Shown here: positions 15,956 through 23,508 of the stretch, one piece after another
How positions within the stretch are numbered: the stretch's first letter is position 1
Layout: each line of letters opens with the position of its first letter
Origin: Streptomyces thermodiastaticus
GTDB lineage: Bacteria > Actinomycetota > Actinomycetes > Streptomycetales > Streptomycetaceae
DNA length: 64,000 nt
Direction: 5' to 3'
NCBI RefSeq assembly: GCF_014656135.1
Contig: NZ_BNBV01000002.1
Span: forward strand, 124,001-188,000
Program-made: the position numbers and the translations under genes
Notes under the pieces: generated by a model
Seen by the model: the letters and a program-made list of their open reading frames with translations, nothing else
What the model was told of the DNA's origin: nothing
Databases searched by the model: none

Positions 15956-17497
15956 GTGCACCGTCCCCGGACCGCCGAGGCGGCCGTCGGCGAGGAGCTG
16001 GCGGCCGTGCGTCCTGGTCTTCTCCCACGCTACGCGGCCGAGCTGCCCGGTGCGCGGGCGTCGGTGCTGACCCGGCTGTGGCGGGCGCTGGTCCATGAAC
16101 CGCTGCCGTTCATCACCGCACGGGAACGGGTCCGCGACGGCCTGGTGCTGCGACTCGGCGACGGCCGCACCCTGTCGGGGCCGCCCTCGGACCCGTACGC
16201 CACGTCCGCCGGTGTCACCGAGGTGTGGCTCGACGGCACGGCGTACGACGACCCGGCGCGGCTGACCGCCGCGCTGTCCGTGCCGCACGGCGACGCGTTC
16301 GCCGCGGAACTGGCGCACTGCGTCGCCTCCCTGGCGCTGTCCCGGGCGGACCAGCCGGCCGGGGACGCCGGTCGGGCGCCGGCGACCGACTGGGAGTGGG
16401 AGCAGCGGGTGGTCGACGGGCACCCCTACCACCCCGCCTGCCGTTCCCGGCCCGGGTTCTCGGTGGCCGAGCAGCTGGCGTACGGCCCGGAGCACCGGCC
16501 CGTGGTCCGGCTGGGTCTGCTGCCGGTGCCGGCCCGGGAGTGCCTGGTGACCGGTCAGTGGCCAGAACACCTGCGCGACGGGGAGCGGTTGCTGGTGCCG
16601 GTGCATCCGTGGCAGGCCGGGCATGTGCTCGCGCGTCCCGCGACGGCCGGTGTGCTGCCCGCGCATCCGCTGATGTCGCTGCGCACGCTGGCCCTGCCGG
16701 ACGGCGGCCCGCACGTCAAGACGGCGCTGTCGGCCCGGCTGACGTCGTCGGTGCGGGACATCTCGGTCGGCTCGGTGGCGGCGTCGCAGACCCTGTCGGC
16801 GTTCATGGCCGAGCTGGCGGCTCGCACCGACGGACTGCTGCACATCACCCGCACCCTCGGCGCGGTCACGGCCCACTGTCCCGACCTCGCCGCACTGTGG
16901 CGCGAGTCGCCGCGTGTCTGCGCGGAACCCGGCGAGCAGGTCCTGCCGGTGGCCGCCCTCGCCAGGACCGGGCTGCCCCGCTCGCCCGGCTGGCTCACGG
17001 CGTTCACCCGGCTCGCCCTGACGGCCGGGCTGCGGATGCTTCAGCTGGGTGTGGCCCTGGAGGCGCACGGGCAGAACCTGCTGGTCGTGCTGTCCGAGGC
17101 GGGGACGCCGCGGCGGCTGGTGTACCGGGACGTCGCCGACGTCCGGGTCAGCCCCGCCCGGCTGGCCCGGCACGGCATCCCGGTGCCGGACCTGCCCGCC
17201 CGCAATCTGACGGACGACCCGGTGGCGTTGCGGCGGAAGCTGTTCGGTTCGCTGGTGGCGGGCGCCCTGGCGAGCACGGCCGGTTCGGCGCCCGCACTGG
17301 CCGCAGCGCTGGAGCCGGTTCTGCGGGAACTGCCCGACGACGGCGATTGTCTGGCGCTGCGTCAGACCTCGATTCCCGCCAAGGCACTGACGCTCATGCG
17401 GCTGTCGCCGGACAGGCCGGGTGATCGATGGACCCGCTTGCCGCATCCGCTGACTGCCGATCAGCTCGTTTTGATGCCGGACCCCGCCGATCAATAA
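15956..17497 (+). CDS. IucA/IucC-family NIS siderophore synthetase (variant ATP motif)
   Basis: 513 aa. It has VVDGHPYHPACRSRPGFSVA (residues about 148-167), RLLVPVHPWQAGHVL, HVKTALSARLTSSVRDIS, LGVALEAHGQNLLVVL and RRLVYRDVADVRVSP, plus a FhuF-like C-terminal segment. In the H-P-x-H-P-x-x-K motif the lysine is replaced by Arg (HPYHPACR); the divergent partner keeps the lysine. Whether Arg supports ATP binding is unknown. GTG 15956 follows GGGAGGAGG by 6 nt, an excellent ribosome-binding site. The shared intergenic DNA contains no recognisable DmdR/IdeR iron box. Confidence 0.85.
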   Translation: MHRPRTAEAAVGEELAAVRPGLLPRYAAELPGARASVLTRLWRALVHEPLPFITARERVRDGLVLRLGDGRTLSGPPSDPYATSAGVTEVWLDGTAYDDPARLTAALSVPHGDAFAAELAHCVASLALSRADQPAGDAGRAPATDWEWEQRVVDGHPYHPACRSRPGFSVAEQLAYGPEHRPVVRLGLLPVPARECLVTGQWPEHLRDGERLLVPVHPWQAGHVLARPATAGVLPAHPLMSLRTLALPDGGPHVKTALSARLTSSVRDISVGSVAASQTLSAFMAELAARTDGLLHITRTLGAVTAHCPDLAALWRESPRVCAEPGEQVLPVAALARTGLPRSPGWLTAFTRLALTAGLRMLQLGVALEAHGQNLLVVLSEAGTPRRLVYRDVADVRVSPARLARHGIPVPDLPARNLTDDPVALRRKLFGSLVAGALASTAGSAPALAAALEPVLRELPDDGDCLALRQTSIPAKALTLMRLSPDRPGDRWTRLPHPLTADQLVLMPDPADQ

Positions 17498-17506
17498 GAT
17501 CCGCCG

Positions 17507-18775
17507 ATGATCACAAGACAACGGCTGGCGGCGGGAGTCTGTGCTCTGCTCGCCGCCCTGACGGCCGGGTTGGCCTTCCCTGCCGGTGCGGTCGCCGACG
17601 AGGAACCGGACGGCAAGGCCGCCCCGAAGGTCGAGCTGGTCCTGGACGTCAGCGGTTCCATGCGCACGCGGGACATCGACGGCGGGTCGCGGATGGCCGC
17701 GGCCAAGCAGGCGTTCAACGAGGTGCTGGACGCCACGCCGAAGGAGGTCCGGCTCGGCATCCGCACCCTCGGCGCCAACTACCCGGGCAACGACCGGCTC
17801 ACCGGCTGCAAGGACACCGAACTGCTGTATCCGGTGGGCCCGTTGGACCGCACCGAGGCCAAGACGGCGGTGGCCACGCTGGTGCCGACCGGCTGGACCC
17901 CGATCGGGCCGGCGCTGCAGAAGGCGGCCGCCGACCTGAAGGGCGGCGACGGCACCCGCCGTATCGTGCTGATCAGTGACGGCGAGGACACCTGCCAGCC
18001 CCTGGACCCGTGCGAGGTGGCCCGCGAGATCGCGGCCCAGGGCATCGGCCTGACCATCGACACCCTCGGCCTGGTGCCGGACGCGAAGACCCGCGACCAG
18101 CTCAGCTGCATCGCGGACGCGACCGGCGGCACCTACACCTCCGTGCGGCACAAGAAGGAACTGACCGACCGGGTGGGCCAGTTGGTCGACCGGGCCGCCG
18201 ACCCGGTGGTGACACCGGTGGCCACGCAGGGCGCCACCGAGTGCGGCAAGGCGCCCGAGCTGCAGTCCGGCCTGTACACCGACCGTGAGGAGTTCGGGCA
18301 GCAGCGCTGGTACCGGGTGCAGGTCGAGCCCGGGCAGGAGCTGCGCGCCTCGGTGAGCGTGGCCGACGACCGGGCGGTGCGGCCGGACTACGGCGTGCTG
18401 CTGCGGGCGGTGACCGTGCACGGCCGGGAGATCGTGCGCGGTGAGGCGGCCGGCACCGGCCGCACCGACATGATCTCCACGGGTCTGCGCTACCCGCGGC
18501 CGGAGAGCGACGACGACAACGCCTCCCCGGAGATGGTGTGCCTGCAGGTCACCAACTCCTTCGCGGCGGCCCCCGGGGTCAAGACCACGCCGGGCCTGCC
18601 GCTGGAGCTGACCGTCGACGTGGTGGACGGCCCGGACCAGGCCTCGGACGTCGCGGCCTTCGGGCTGGGCAGGGGCTGGTGGCTGCTCGGCGTGCTCGTG
18701 GTGGTCGGTTTCCTGGCCGGACTGGTGTGGGGCTGGCTGTCGCGCTGGCGGATCGCTGTGTGGAGGACGAACTGA
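17507..18775 (+). CDS. Secreted von Willebrand factor A-domain protein with C-terminal membrane anchor
   Basis: 422 aa. A signal peptide covers about residues 1-31 (ending at AVADEE). The vWA domain occupies about residues 45-225 with a complete MIDAS: DVSGSM, the Thr in VPTGWTPIG and the Asp in LISDGEDTC. A beta-rich extracellular region follows, with paired cysteines. A hydrophobic helix at about residues 390-412 (WWLLGVLVVVGFLAGLVWGW) and a basic tail RWRIAVWRTN anchor it in the membrane. It may bind a metal-dependent ligand at the cell surface. Its stop overlaps the next start (TGATG), so the two are translationally coupled. Confidence 0.85.
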   Translation: MITRQRLAAGVCALLAALTAGLAFPAGAVADEEPDGKAAPKVELVLDVSGSMRTRDIDGGSRMAAAKQAFNEVLDATPKEVRLGIRTLGANYPGNDRLTGCKDTELLYPVGPLDRTEAKTAVATLVPTGWTPIGPALQKAAADLKGGDGTRRIVLISDGEDTCQPLDPCEVAREIAAQGIGLTIDTLGLVPDAKTRDQLSCIADATGGTYTSVRHKKELTDRVGQLVDRAADPVVTPVATQGATECGKAPELQSGLYTDREEFGQQRWYRVQVEPGQELRASVSVADDRAVRPDYGVLLRAVTVHGREIVRGEAAGTGRTDMISTGLRYPRPESDDDNASPEMVCLQVTNSFAAAPGVKTTPGLPLELTVDVVDGPDQASDVAAFGLGRGWWLLGVLVVVGFLAGLVWGWLSRWRIAVWRTN

Positions 18776-19569
18776 TGCGTGCGATACGAGCGTTGGGCGC
18801 CGCCCTGCTGATGCTGGGGCTGTCGGCCGCACCCGCTGCCGCGGACACCCCCACCGCGAGCCCGTCCGGTGACAGCTCGGTGCCCGCCCAGGCGGGCACG
18901 TCGTTCCGTACCGCCACTCAGATCGAGCAGGGGCGGCGGGCCACCGCTAACGGCTCCACCGGCGACTACTTCTACTGGTCGTTCCCGGCCGACGCCGGGC
19001 AGCGCCCCACCGTGCACGCGACGGTGAAGCTGCCGGAGCAGCACACCACGCAGACCTGGCAGGTGGACGTCTACGACGGCCTGCGGCGCCGCCAGGCCTG
19101 CCAGTGGGGTGCCCAGACGCGCACCGTGGGCACGGGGGCGGCCTCCGTGGACCTGACGTGTGTGCTGCGCACGGTCCGCGCCTGGTCGGAACCGTGGGCG
19201 AACGACCCGCTGCCCGGCACGTACTACATCCGGCTCACCGTCGTCTCGCTCGGCGACGCCGACCTGGGTCTCCCGGTCGACGCCGAGGTGCGGGTGGACT
19301 CCAAGGACATCGGCGGTGCGGCGGCCGTGGACGGTTCGCTGGCCGAGCCCCTGGTGCCGGGGATCGCCGTCACCTCGAAGAAGGACGACGACGACCGCGG
19401 CGCGGTGCTGTCGGACATCGAGCCGGACGACGGCTGGTCGTCGGGCTGGTGGTCGGACCGCTGGGTGTGGACGGGGATCGGCGCGATCCTGGCCGCGCTC
19501 GCGGGCATCGGCGGCTATGCCCTGACCCGGGGTTCGGGGCGGCCCTCGCAGGCGCCGCCGGGCGTCTGA
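18775..19569 (+). CDS. Exported membrane-anchored protein, partner of the vWA protein
   Basis: 264 aa. A signal peptide covers about residues 1-22 (ending APAAADTPT). An extracellular beta-rich domain follows (GDYFYWSFPADAGQRPTVHA, TTQTWQVDVYDGLRR, PGTYYIRLTVVSLGDADLGL), then a tryptophan- and aspartate-rich linker and one membrane helix (WTGIGAILAALAGIGGYAL) near the C-terminus. I do not recognise the domain. It is co-expressed with the vWA gene through a one-base overlap and has the same layout (secreted domain, single C-terminal anchor), so the two probably form a surface complex. Confidence 0.75.
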   Translation: MRAIRALGAALLMLGLSAAPAAADTPTASPSGDSSVPAQAGTSFRTATQIEQGRRATANGSTGDYFYWSFPADAGQRPTVHATVKLPEQHTTQTWQVDVYDGLRRRQACQWGAQTRTVGTGAASVDLTCVLRTVRAWSEPWANDPLPGTYYIRLTVVSLGDADLGLPVDAEVRVDSKDIGGAAAVDGSLAEPLVPGIAVTSKKDDDDRGAVLSDIEPDDGWSSGWWSDRWVWTGIGAILAALAGIGGYALTRGSGRPSQAPPGV

Positions 19570-19592
19570 CGCCGACTCGGACAGCAGGAGGA

Positions 19593-19631
19593 ACGGAAGG
19601 CCCGTACCCGGCCAGGGTGCGGGCCTTCCGT
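19593..19631. terminator. Bidirectional terminator between vWA unit and HxlR gene
   Basis: ACGGAAGGCCCG (19593-19604) and CGGGCCTTCCGT (19620-19631) form a perfect 12-bp stem; the 15-nt loop contains a further ACCC/GGGT pairing. The right arm touches the stop codon of the convergent HxlR gene. Confidence 0.8.
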
Positions 19632-20272
19632 CATGCGGCGTCCCGCAGGGCCTTGGCCAGGGCGCTGTCCCCGCTGACGGTCGCACCGCCCTGCCGCAGC
19701 GCCGCCGCCAGGTCCGTCTCCCCGCGGGCCAGTGCCGTGCAGGCGGCGGCATCGAGCACCAGCCGGGCGTCGGGTTCGGCGGGCGCCGGTCCGTCCCCGT
19801 AGGCGGGTGCGTCCTCGCCGGCGCCGACGTACAGATGGAACACGCCTGCCTCGACGCACACTTCGACCAGGCCCGCGCCCTGGGCACCGCGCAGCGCGCG
19901 CAGCAGCGGCAGCGCGAACCAGTGCGCCCGCACCGCGTCCGTGGGCCGCGGCTCGCCCAGCTCCGCCTGCCCCCACTCCCCCAGCGCCTGCAGCACCGGC
20001 AGCAACGCCCTTCCCCGCGCGGTCAGTTCGTAGACGTAGGCGGCACCGGGCGGCGGCAGCCTGCGCCGGGTGGCCAGTCGGTCCCGTTCCATGTCCCTCA
20101 GCCGGGAGGCGAGGACGTCGGTGCTCACGCCCGGCAGGTCGGCGTGCAGATCCGTGTAACGGCGGGGCCCGGCCAGCAGTTCACGGACGATCAGCAGGGT
20201 CCAGCGGTCGCCCACCAGGTCGAGCGCGCGGGCGGCGGAGCAGTACTGGTCGTAGCTTCGGCGAGGTGACAT
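19631..20272 (-). CDS. HxlR-family transcriptional regulator with C-terminal extension
   Basis: 213 aa. Residues 1-100 form the HxlR winged helix (YDQYCSAARALDLVGDRWTL, LIVRELLAGPRRYTDL, VSTDVLASRLRDMERDRLAT, YELTARGRALLPVL). A second domain of about 100 residues follows, resembling the SCP2 sterol-carrier-like module found in some HxlR proteins, and might sense a lipophilic ligand. ATG 20272 gives the canonical start; upstream in-frame codons run into the operator region. It is divergent from an aminotransferase, with two matching palindromes between them. Confidence 0.88.
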   Translation of the reverse strand: MSPRRSYDQYCSAARALDLVGDRWTLLIVRELLAGPRRYTDLHADLPGVSTDVLASRLRDMERDRLATRRRLPPPGAAYVYELTARGRALLPVLQALGEWGQAELGEPRPTDAVRAHWFALPLLRALRGAQGAGLVEVCVEAGVFHLYVGAGEDAPAYGDGPAPAEPDARLVLDAAACTALARGETDLAAALRQGGATVSGDSALAKALRDAA

Positions 20273-20294
20273 GCGACGCAGTCTAGACACGTTG

Positions 20295-20329
20295 TTGGAC
20301 TTTCCAAGCGTCCACTTGGTAAAACCAAG
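20295..20329. promoter_or_regulatory. Two tandem HxlR-type operators, centres 21 bp apart
   Basis: TTGGA-CTT-TCCAA (20295-20307) and CTTGGT-AAA-ACCAAG (20315-20329) are perfect inverted repeats sharing the TTGGN5CCAA core. Their centres (20301 and 20322) are 21 bp, two helical turns, apart. They lie between the divergent starts (20272 and 20355), so one regulator dimer pair could control both directions. Confidence 0.75.
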
Positions 20330-20354
20330 CAACACAACTCTCCGGGAGGGGCGC

Positions 20355-21563
20355 ATGGAGTTCCGGCAGTCGAACAAGCTCAACGGGGTCTGTTACGAGA
20401 TCCGCGGCCCGGTGATCGAGCACGCCAACGCGCTGGAGGAGGCGGGCCACAGCGTGCTCCGCCTGAACACGGGCAACCCGGCGCTGTTCGGCTTCGAGGC
20501 GCCCGAGCAGATCGTCCAGGACATGATCCGGATGCTGCCGCAGGCCCACGGCTACACCGACGCGCGCGGCATCCTCTCCGCCCGCCGGGCGGTCGCCCAG
20601 CGCTACCAGACCCTCGGCCTGGACGTCGGCGTCGACGACATCTACCTCGGCAACGGCGTCTCGGAGCTGGTGTCGATGGCGGTGCAGGCCCTGGTGGAGG
20701 ACGGCGACGAGATCCTGATCCCCGCCCCCGACTACCCGCTGTGGACGGCGGTGACCACCCTCGCGGGCGGCAAGGCGGTCCACTACCGGTGCGACGAGCA
20801 GGCGGACTGGAACCCGGACCTGGCCGACATGGCCGCGAAGATCACCGACCGCACCAAGGCCGTCGTGATCATCAACCCGAACAACCCGACCGGCGCCGTC
20901 TATCCCAAGGAGATCCTGGAGGGCATCCTCGATCTCGCCCGCCGGCACAACCTGATGGTGTTCGCCGACGAGATCTACGACCAGATCGTCTACGACGACG
21001 CCGTGCACCACTCGGCCGCCGCGCTCGCCCCGGATCTGGTCGTCCTCACCTTCTGCGGCCTGTCGAAGACGTACCGCGTGGCCGGTTTCCGCTCCGGCTG
21101 GCTGGTGGTGACCGGCCCCAAGCAGCACGCGCGCGACTACCTGGAGGGCCTGACCATGCTGGCCTCCATGCGCCTGTGCCCCAACGCGCCCGCGCAGTAC
21201 GCCGTCCAGGCCGCGCTCGGCGGCCGCCAGTCCATCCGTGAGCTGACCGCGCCCGGCGGCCGGCTGCGCGAACAGCGCGACGTCGCCTGGCGGAAGCTGA
21301 ACGAGATCCCCGGCGTGTCCTGCGTCAAACCCAAGGGCGCCCTGTACGCCTTCGCCCGTCTGGACCCCGAGGTCCACCGGATCCACGACGACGAGAAGTT
21401 CGTGCTCGACCTGCTGCTGCGCGAGAAGATCCAGGTCGTCCAGGGCACCGGCTTCAACTGGCCGGAACCCGACCACTTCCGCATCCTCACCCTGCCGCAC
21501 GCGGACGTGCTGGAGGCGGCGATCGGCCGGATCGGGCGGTTCCTGAGCGGGTACCGGCAGTAG
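20355..21563 (+). CDS. Pyridoxal-phosphate-dependent aminotransferase (AlaA/AspC fold type I)
   Basis: 402 aa. Aminotransferase class I/II motifs are present: LNTGNPALFGF, HGYTDARGILSARRA, GNGVSELVSMAV, the PLP-contact region INPNNPTGAVYP, ADEIYDQIVYDD and the Schiff-base lysine in FCGLSKTYRVAGFRSGW (about residue 240). Sequence style and length match glutamate-pyruvate aminotransferase AlaA. GGGAGGGG lies 4-5 nt before the ATG. It is divergent from the HxlR regulator and probably controlled by it. Confidence 0.88.
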   Translation: MEFRQSNKLNGVCYEIRGPVIEHANALEEAGHSVLRLNTGNPALFGFEAPEQIVQDMIRMLPQAHGYTDARGILSARRAVAQRYQTLGLDVGVDDIYLGNGVSELVSMAVQALVEDGDEILIPAPDYPLWTAVTTLAGGKAVHYRCDEQADWNPDLADMAAKITDRTKAVVIINPNNPTGAVYPKEILEGILDLARRHNLMVFADEIYDQIVYDDAVHHSAAALAPDLVVLTFCGLSKTYRVAGFRSGWLVVTGPKQHARDYLEGLTMLASMRLCPNAPAQYAVQAALGGRQSIRELTAPGGRLREQRDVAWRKLNEIPGVSCVKPKGALYAFARLDPEVHRIHDDEKFVLDLLLREKIQVVQGTGFNWPEPDHFRILTLPHADVLEAAIGRIGRFLSGYRQ

Positions 21564-21667
21564 CCGGCGGCAACCGGTGTGTCCGCCGCCGGGGTCCGGC
21601 CCGGCACCGCCTGGCGCTCGCGCGCTGATCCCGCGGGGCGGCGGAGGCCGGCCCTAGCCTGTGCGGC

Positions 21668-22267
21668 ATGGCTGATCTCATTCTCGTCCGGCACGGGGAG
21701 ACCGAGTGGTCGCGGTCCGGGCGGCACACCGGCCGGACGGACGTGCCGCTGACCGAGCACGGCCGCGAGGAGGCGCGACGGCTTGCGCCCGTGCTGCGGC
21801 AGCTGCGGGTGGCGGCGGCGTTCGCCAGTCCCCGGCAGCGGGCGCAGGAGACCGCCGAGCTGATCGGGCTGACCGGCGTGCGGACCGACTGGGACCTGCA
21901 GGAATGGGACTACGGCGGCTACGAGGGCGTGACCACTGCGCAGATCCTGCGGGAGCGGCCGCACTGGTTTCTCTTCACCGACGGGGTGGTGCCGGGGCCG
22001 GCGGACCGTCCCGGGGAGAGCCCGGAGCAGGTCGGGGAGCGCGCCGACCGGATGCTGGCCACGGCCGAGGCGGCGGGCGCCGGCGAGGAGGAGGTGGTGG
22101 TGCTGGTGTCGCACGGGCACTTCCTGCGGGTGCTCACCGCCCGGTGGCTGGGGTTGCCGGCGTCGTCCGGTGCGCTGTTCCAGCTGGGCACCGGGACGCT
22201 GTGCCGGCTGGGCACCGAGCACGGCCGGCCGGTGATCGCTCAGTGGAATGTCAGACCCCCGGCGTAG
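21668..22267 (+). CDS. Histidine phosphatase superfamily (phosphoglycerate-mutase-like) protein
   Basis: 199 aa. The catalytic RHGE is at residues 8-11 (ILVRHGETEWS). ASPRQRAQETAEL, EWDYGGYEG and the second His in VLVSHGHFLRVL complete the active site. Such proteins are small-molecule phosphatases or mutases; the substrate is unknown. TAGCCT (21655-21660) ends 7 nt before the ATG without a Shine-Dalgarno, suggesting a leaderless mRNA. Confidence 0.88.
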   Translation: MADLILVRHGETEWSRSGRHTGRTDVPLTEHGREEARRLAPVLRQLRVAAAFASPRQRAQETAELIGLTGVRTDWDLQEWDYGGYEGVTTAQILRERPHWFLFTDGVVPGPADRPGESPEQVGERADRMLATAEAAGAGEEEVVVLVSHGHFLRVLTARWLGLPASSGALFQLGTGTLCRLGTEHGRPVIAQWNVRPPA

Positions 22268-22389
22268 CCTGCGTTGCAGCAGGCCATGTCCGTGACGTCG
22301 TGTCGTCCGTACGCCGGGGCGGCGGACGGGACGTGCGCGGACACGTTCCAGGTGCCGGCGTCGCCGGCGACCGCCGGAAGGAGCACGCC

Positions 22390-23016
22390 GTGACCCGACC
22401 GCCGACCGCCGCGCAACGACGTCTGATCGACGCCGCCGACCCGGTGACCGGGCGGCTGCGCGGAACGCCGGCGCAGCTCGCCGCGCTGGTGAAGCGGGGC
22501 CTGGCGTTCCGGCATCCGCGCCCGCCGCACGACCACTTCCTGACCCCGGCCGGGCACCGGATACGCGCGCAGGAGCCCACGGCGCCGCCGGATCCGGCCC
22601 CCGCGCTGCCCGAGCCCGGCGTGTTCACCGCGCGCATCGGCGATGCGGAGGAGCTCCCTCAGGACGAGGCGGTACGTGCGCGGGAGGTGCGCGGCGCCTG
22701 GCAGGGGCTGCTGGAGCTGCGCCGGATGACCAACCCGGACGGGGCGGCCGGCCGGCCCTGCGCATGGGAGCGGTCGCATCTGGTGCGGGCCGCGGCGCTG
22801 GCCCTGGAGGCGGCGGGGCACCACCCGGCCGGGCCGGACGGCGACGGCTACCGGGTGCGGGCGACCGGGCAGCCGGAGGCGGTCGCGGTGTACGGGCCGC
22901 CGGCGGCGCTGCGGGCGTGGGCGGACACGCTGGAGCGGGCCGGATGGCAGGCCGGGGAGTACACCGAGCCACGGACCCGGGTCAGGTATGTGCTGGCGTC
23001 CCCACGGCGCGTGTGA
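22390..23016 (+). CDS. Conserved hypothetical protein
   Basis: 208 aa of unknown function. GGAAGGAGC precedes GTG 22390. The N-terminal 60 residues (AAQRRLIDAADPVTGRLRG, LAALVKRGLAFRH, HFLTPAGHRIRAQE) have the cadence of a winged-helix reader of the LTPAG type. The middle has VRGAWQGLLELRRMTN, and the C-terminus AVYGPPAALRAWADTLERAG ends with ARYVLASP-like strands. It could be a small regulator, but nothing proves it. Confidence 0.7.
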   Translation: MTRPPTAAQRRLIDAADPVTGRLRGTPAQLAALVKRGLAFRHPRPPHDHFLTPAGHRIRAQEPTAPPDPAPALPEPGVFTARIGDAEELPQDEAVRAREVRGAWQGLLELRRMTNPDGAAGRPCAWERSHLVRAAALALEAAGHHPAGPDGDGYRVRATGQPEAVAVYGPPAALRAWADTLERAGWQAGEYTEPRTRVRYVLASPRRV

Positions 23017-23086
23017 GCGTGTGCGAGGTCGCGTGCCAGGATCGGTGGGCAGTGCGTGGAAGCCGGAGGGAGAGGCATGAGCGAGC

Positions 23087-23400
23087 GAACTCCGGCGCGG
23101 TCACCGGGATCATCCCGGCGGCGAGGGAGACGGCGACGATCGTGGCGTTCTCGCCGTGGCCGAGTCCGGCCCCGGCCAGGGTCCGGATGCCGCCGGCGGC
23201 GACCGAGCCGAACAGGACCATCCCGGCGCCGCCGAGCACCGGGCGCGGCACGACGGCGATCCGGGGAAAACGCCACCGGGCACAGCCCCATCAGCACCAG
23301 AGAGCGTGTCCGCGCGCAGCCCCGCCGTCACGGTCCGCTCGTCCGCCGGACGTCCGACGATCTCGCCGAGGGCCGGCATGTCCGCGGTGGACTCGGAGGG
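23087..23400 (-). pseudogene. NCS2 purine/xanthine permease remnant
   Basis: The minus strand shows pieces of one NCS2 permease in three frames. TADMPALGEIVGRPADERTV and GLRADTLS come first (23388 to about 23299). LMGLCPVAFS follows at about 23294, after loss of the central part, and then PRPVLGGAGMVLFGSVAAGG with TIVAVSLAAGMIPVTAPEF (23251-23087). The N-terminal membrane half, the middle and the C-terminus are missing. It lies directly downstream of the 8-oxoguanine/guanine deaminase on the same strand, the expected place for the purine importer of this operon. It is non-functional. Confidence 0.85.
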
Positions 23401-23508
23401 TGAGCGCGGGAGGTCTCGCGTCCACGGGGTGGGCGGCCACAGCAACTCCTCCCGTTGGTCGGCACGCCGTCGGGTCCGCTCGCGGATCGGTCCACGGCGG
23501 TGAGTGGA

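Noticed and set aside
15905..18832. A 975-codon open frame on the minus strand, opposite the second NIS synthetase and the vWA protein
   Set aside because: Its translation is low-complexity, rich in Arg, Gly, Gln and His, with no family motif. It lies antisense to well-recognised genes and is a product of high GC content.
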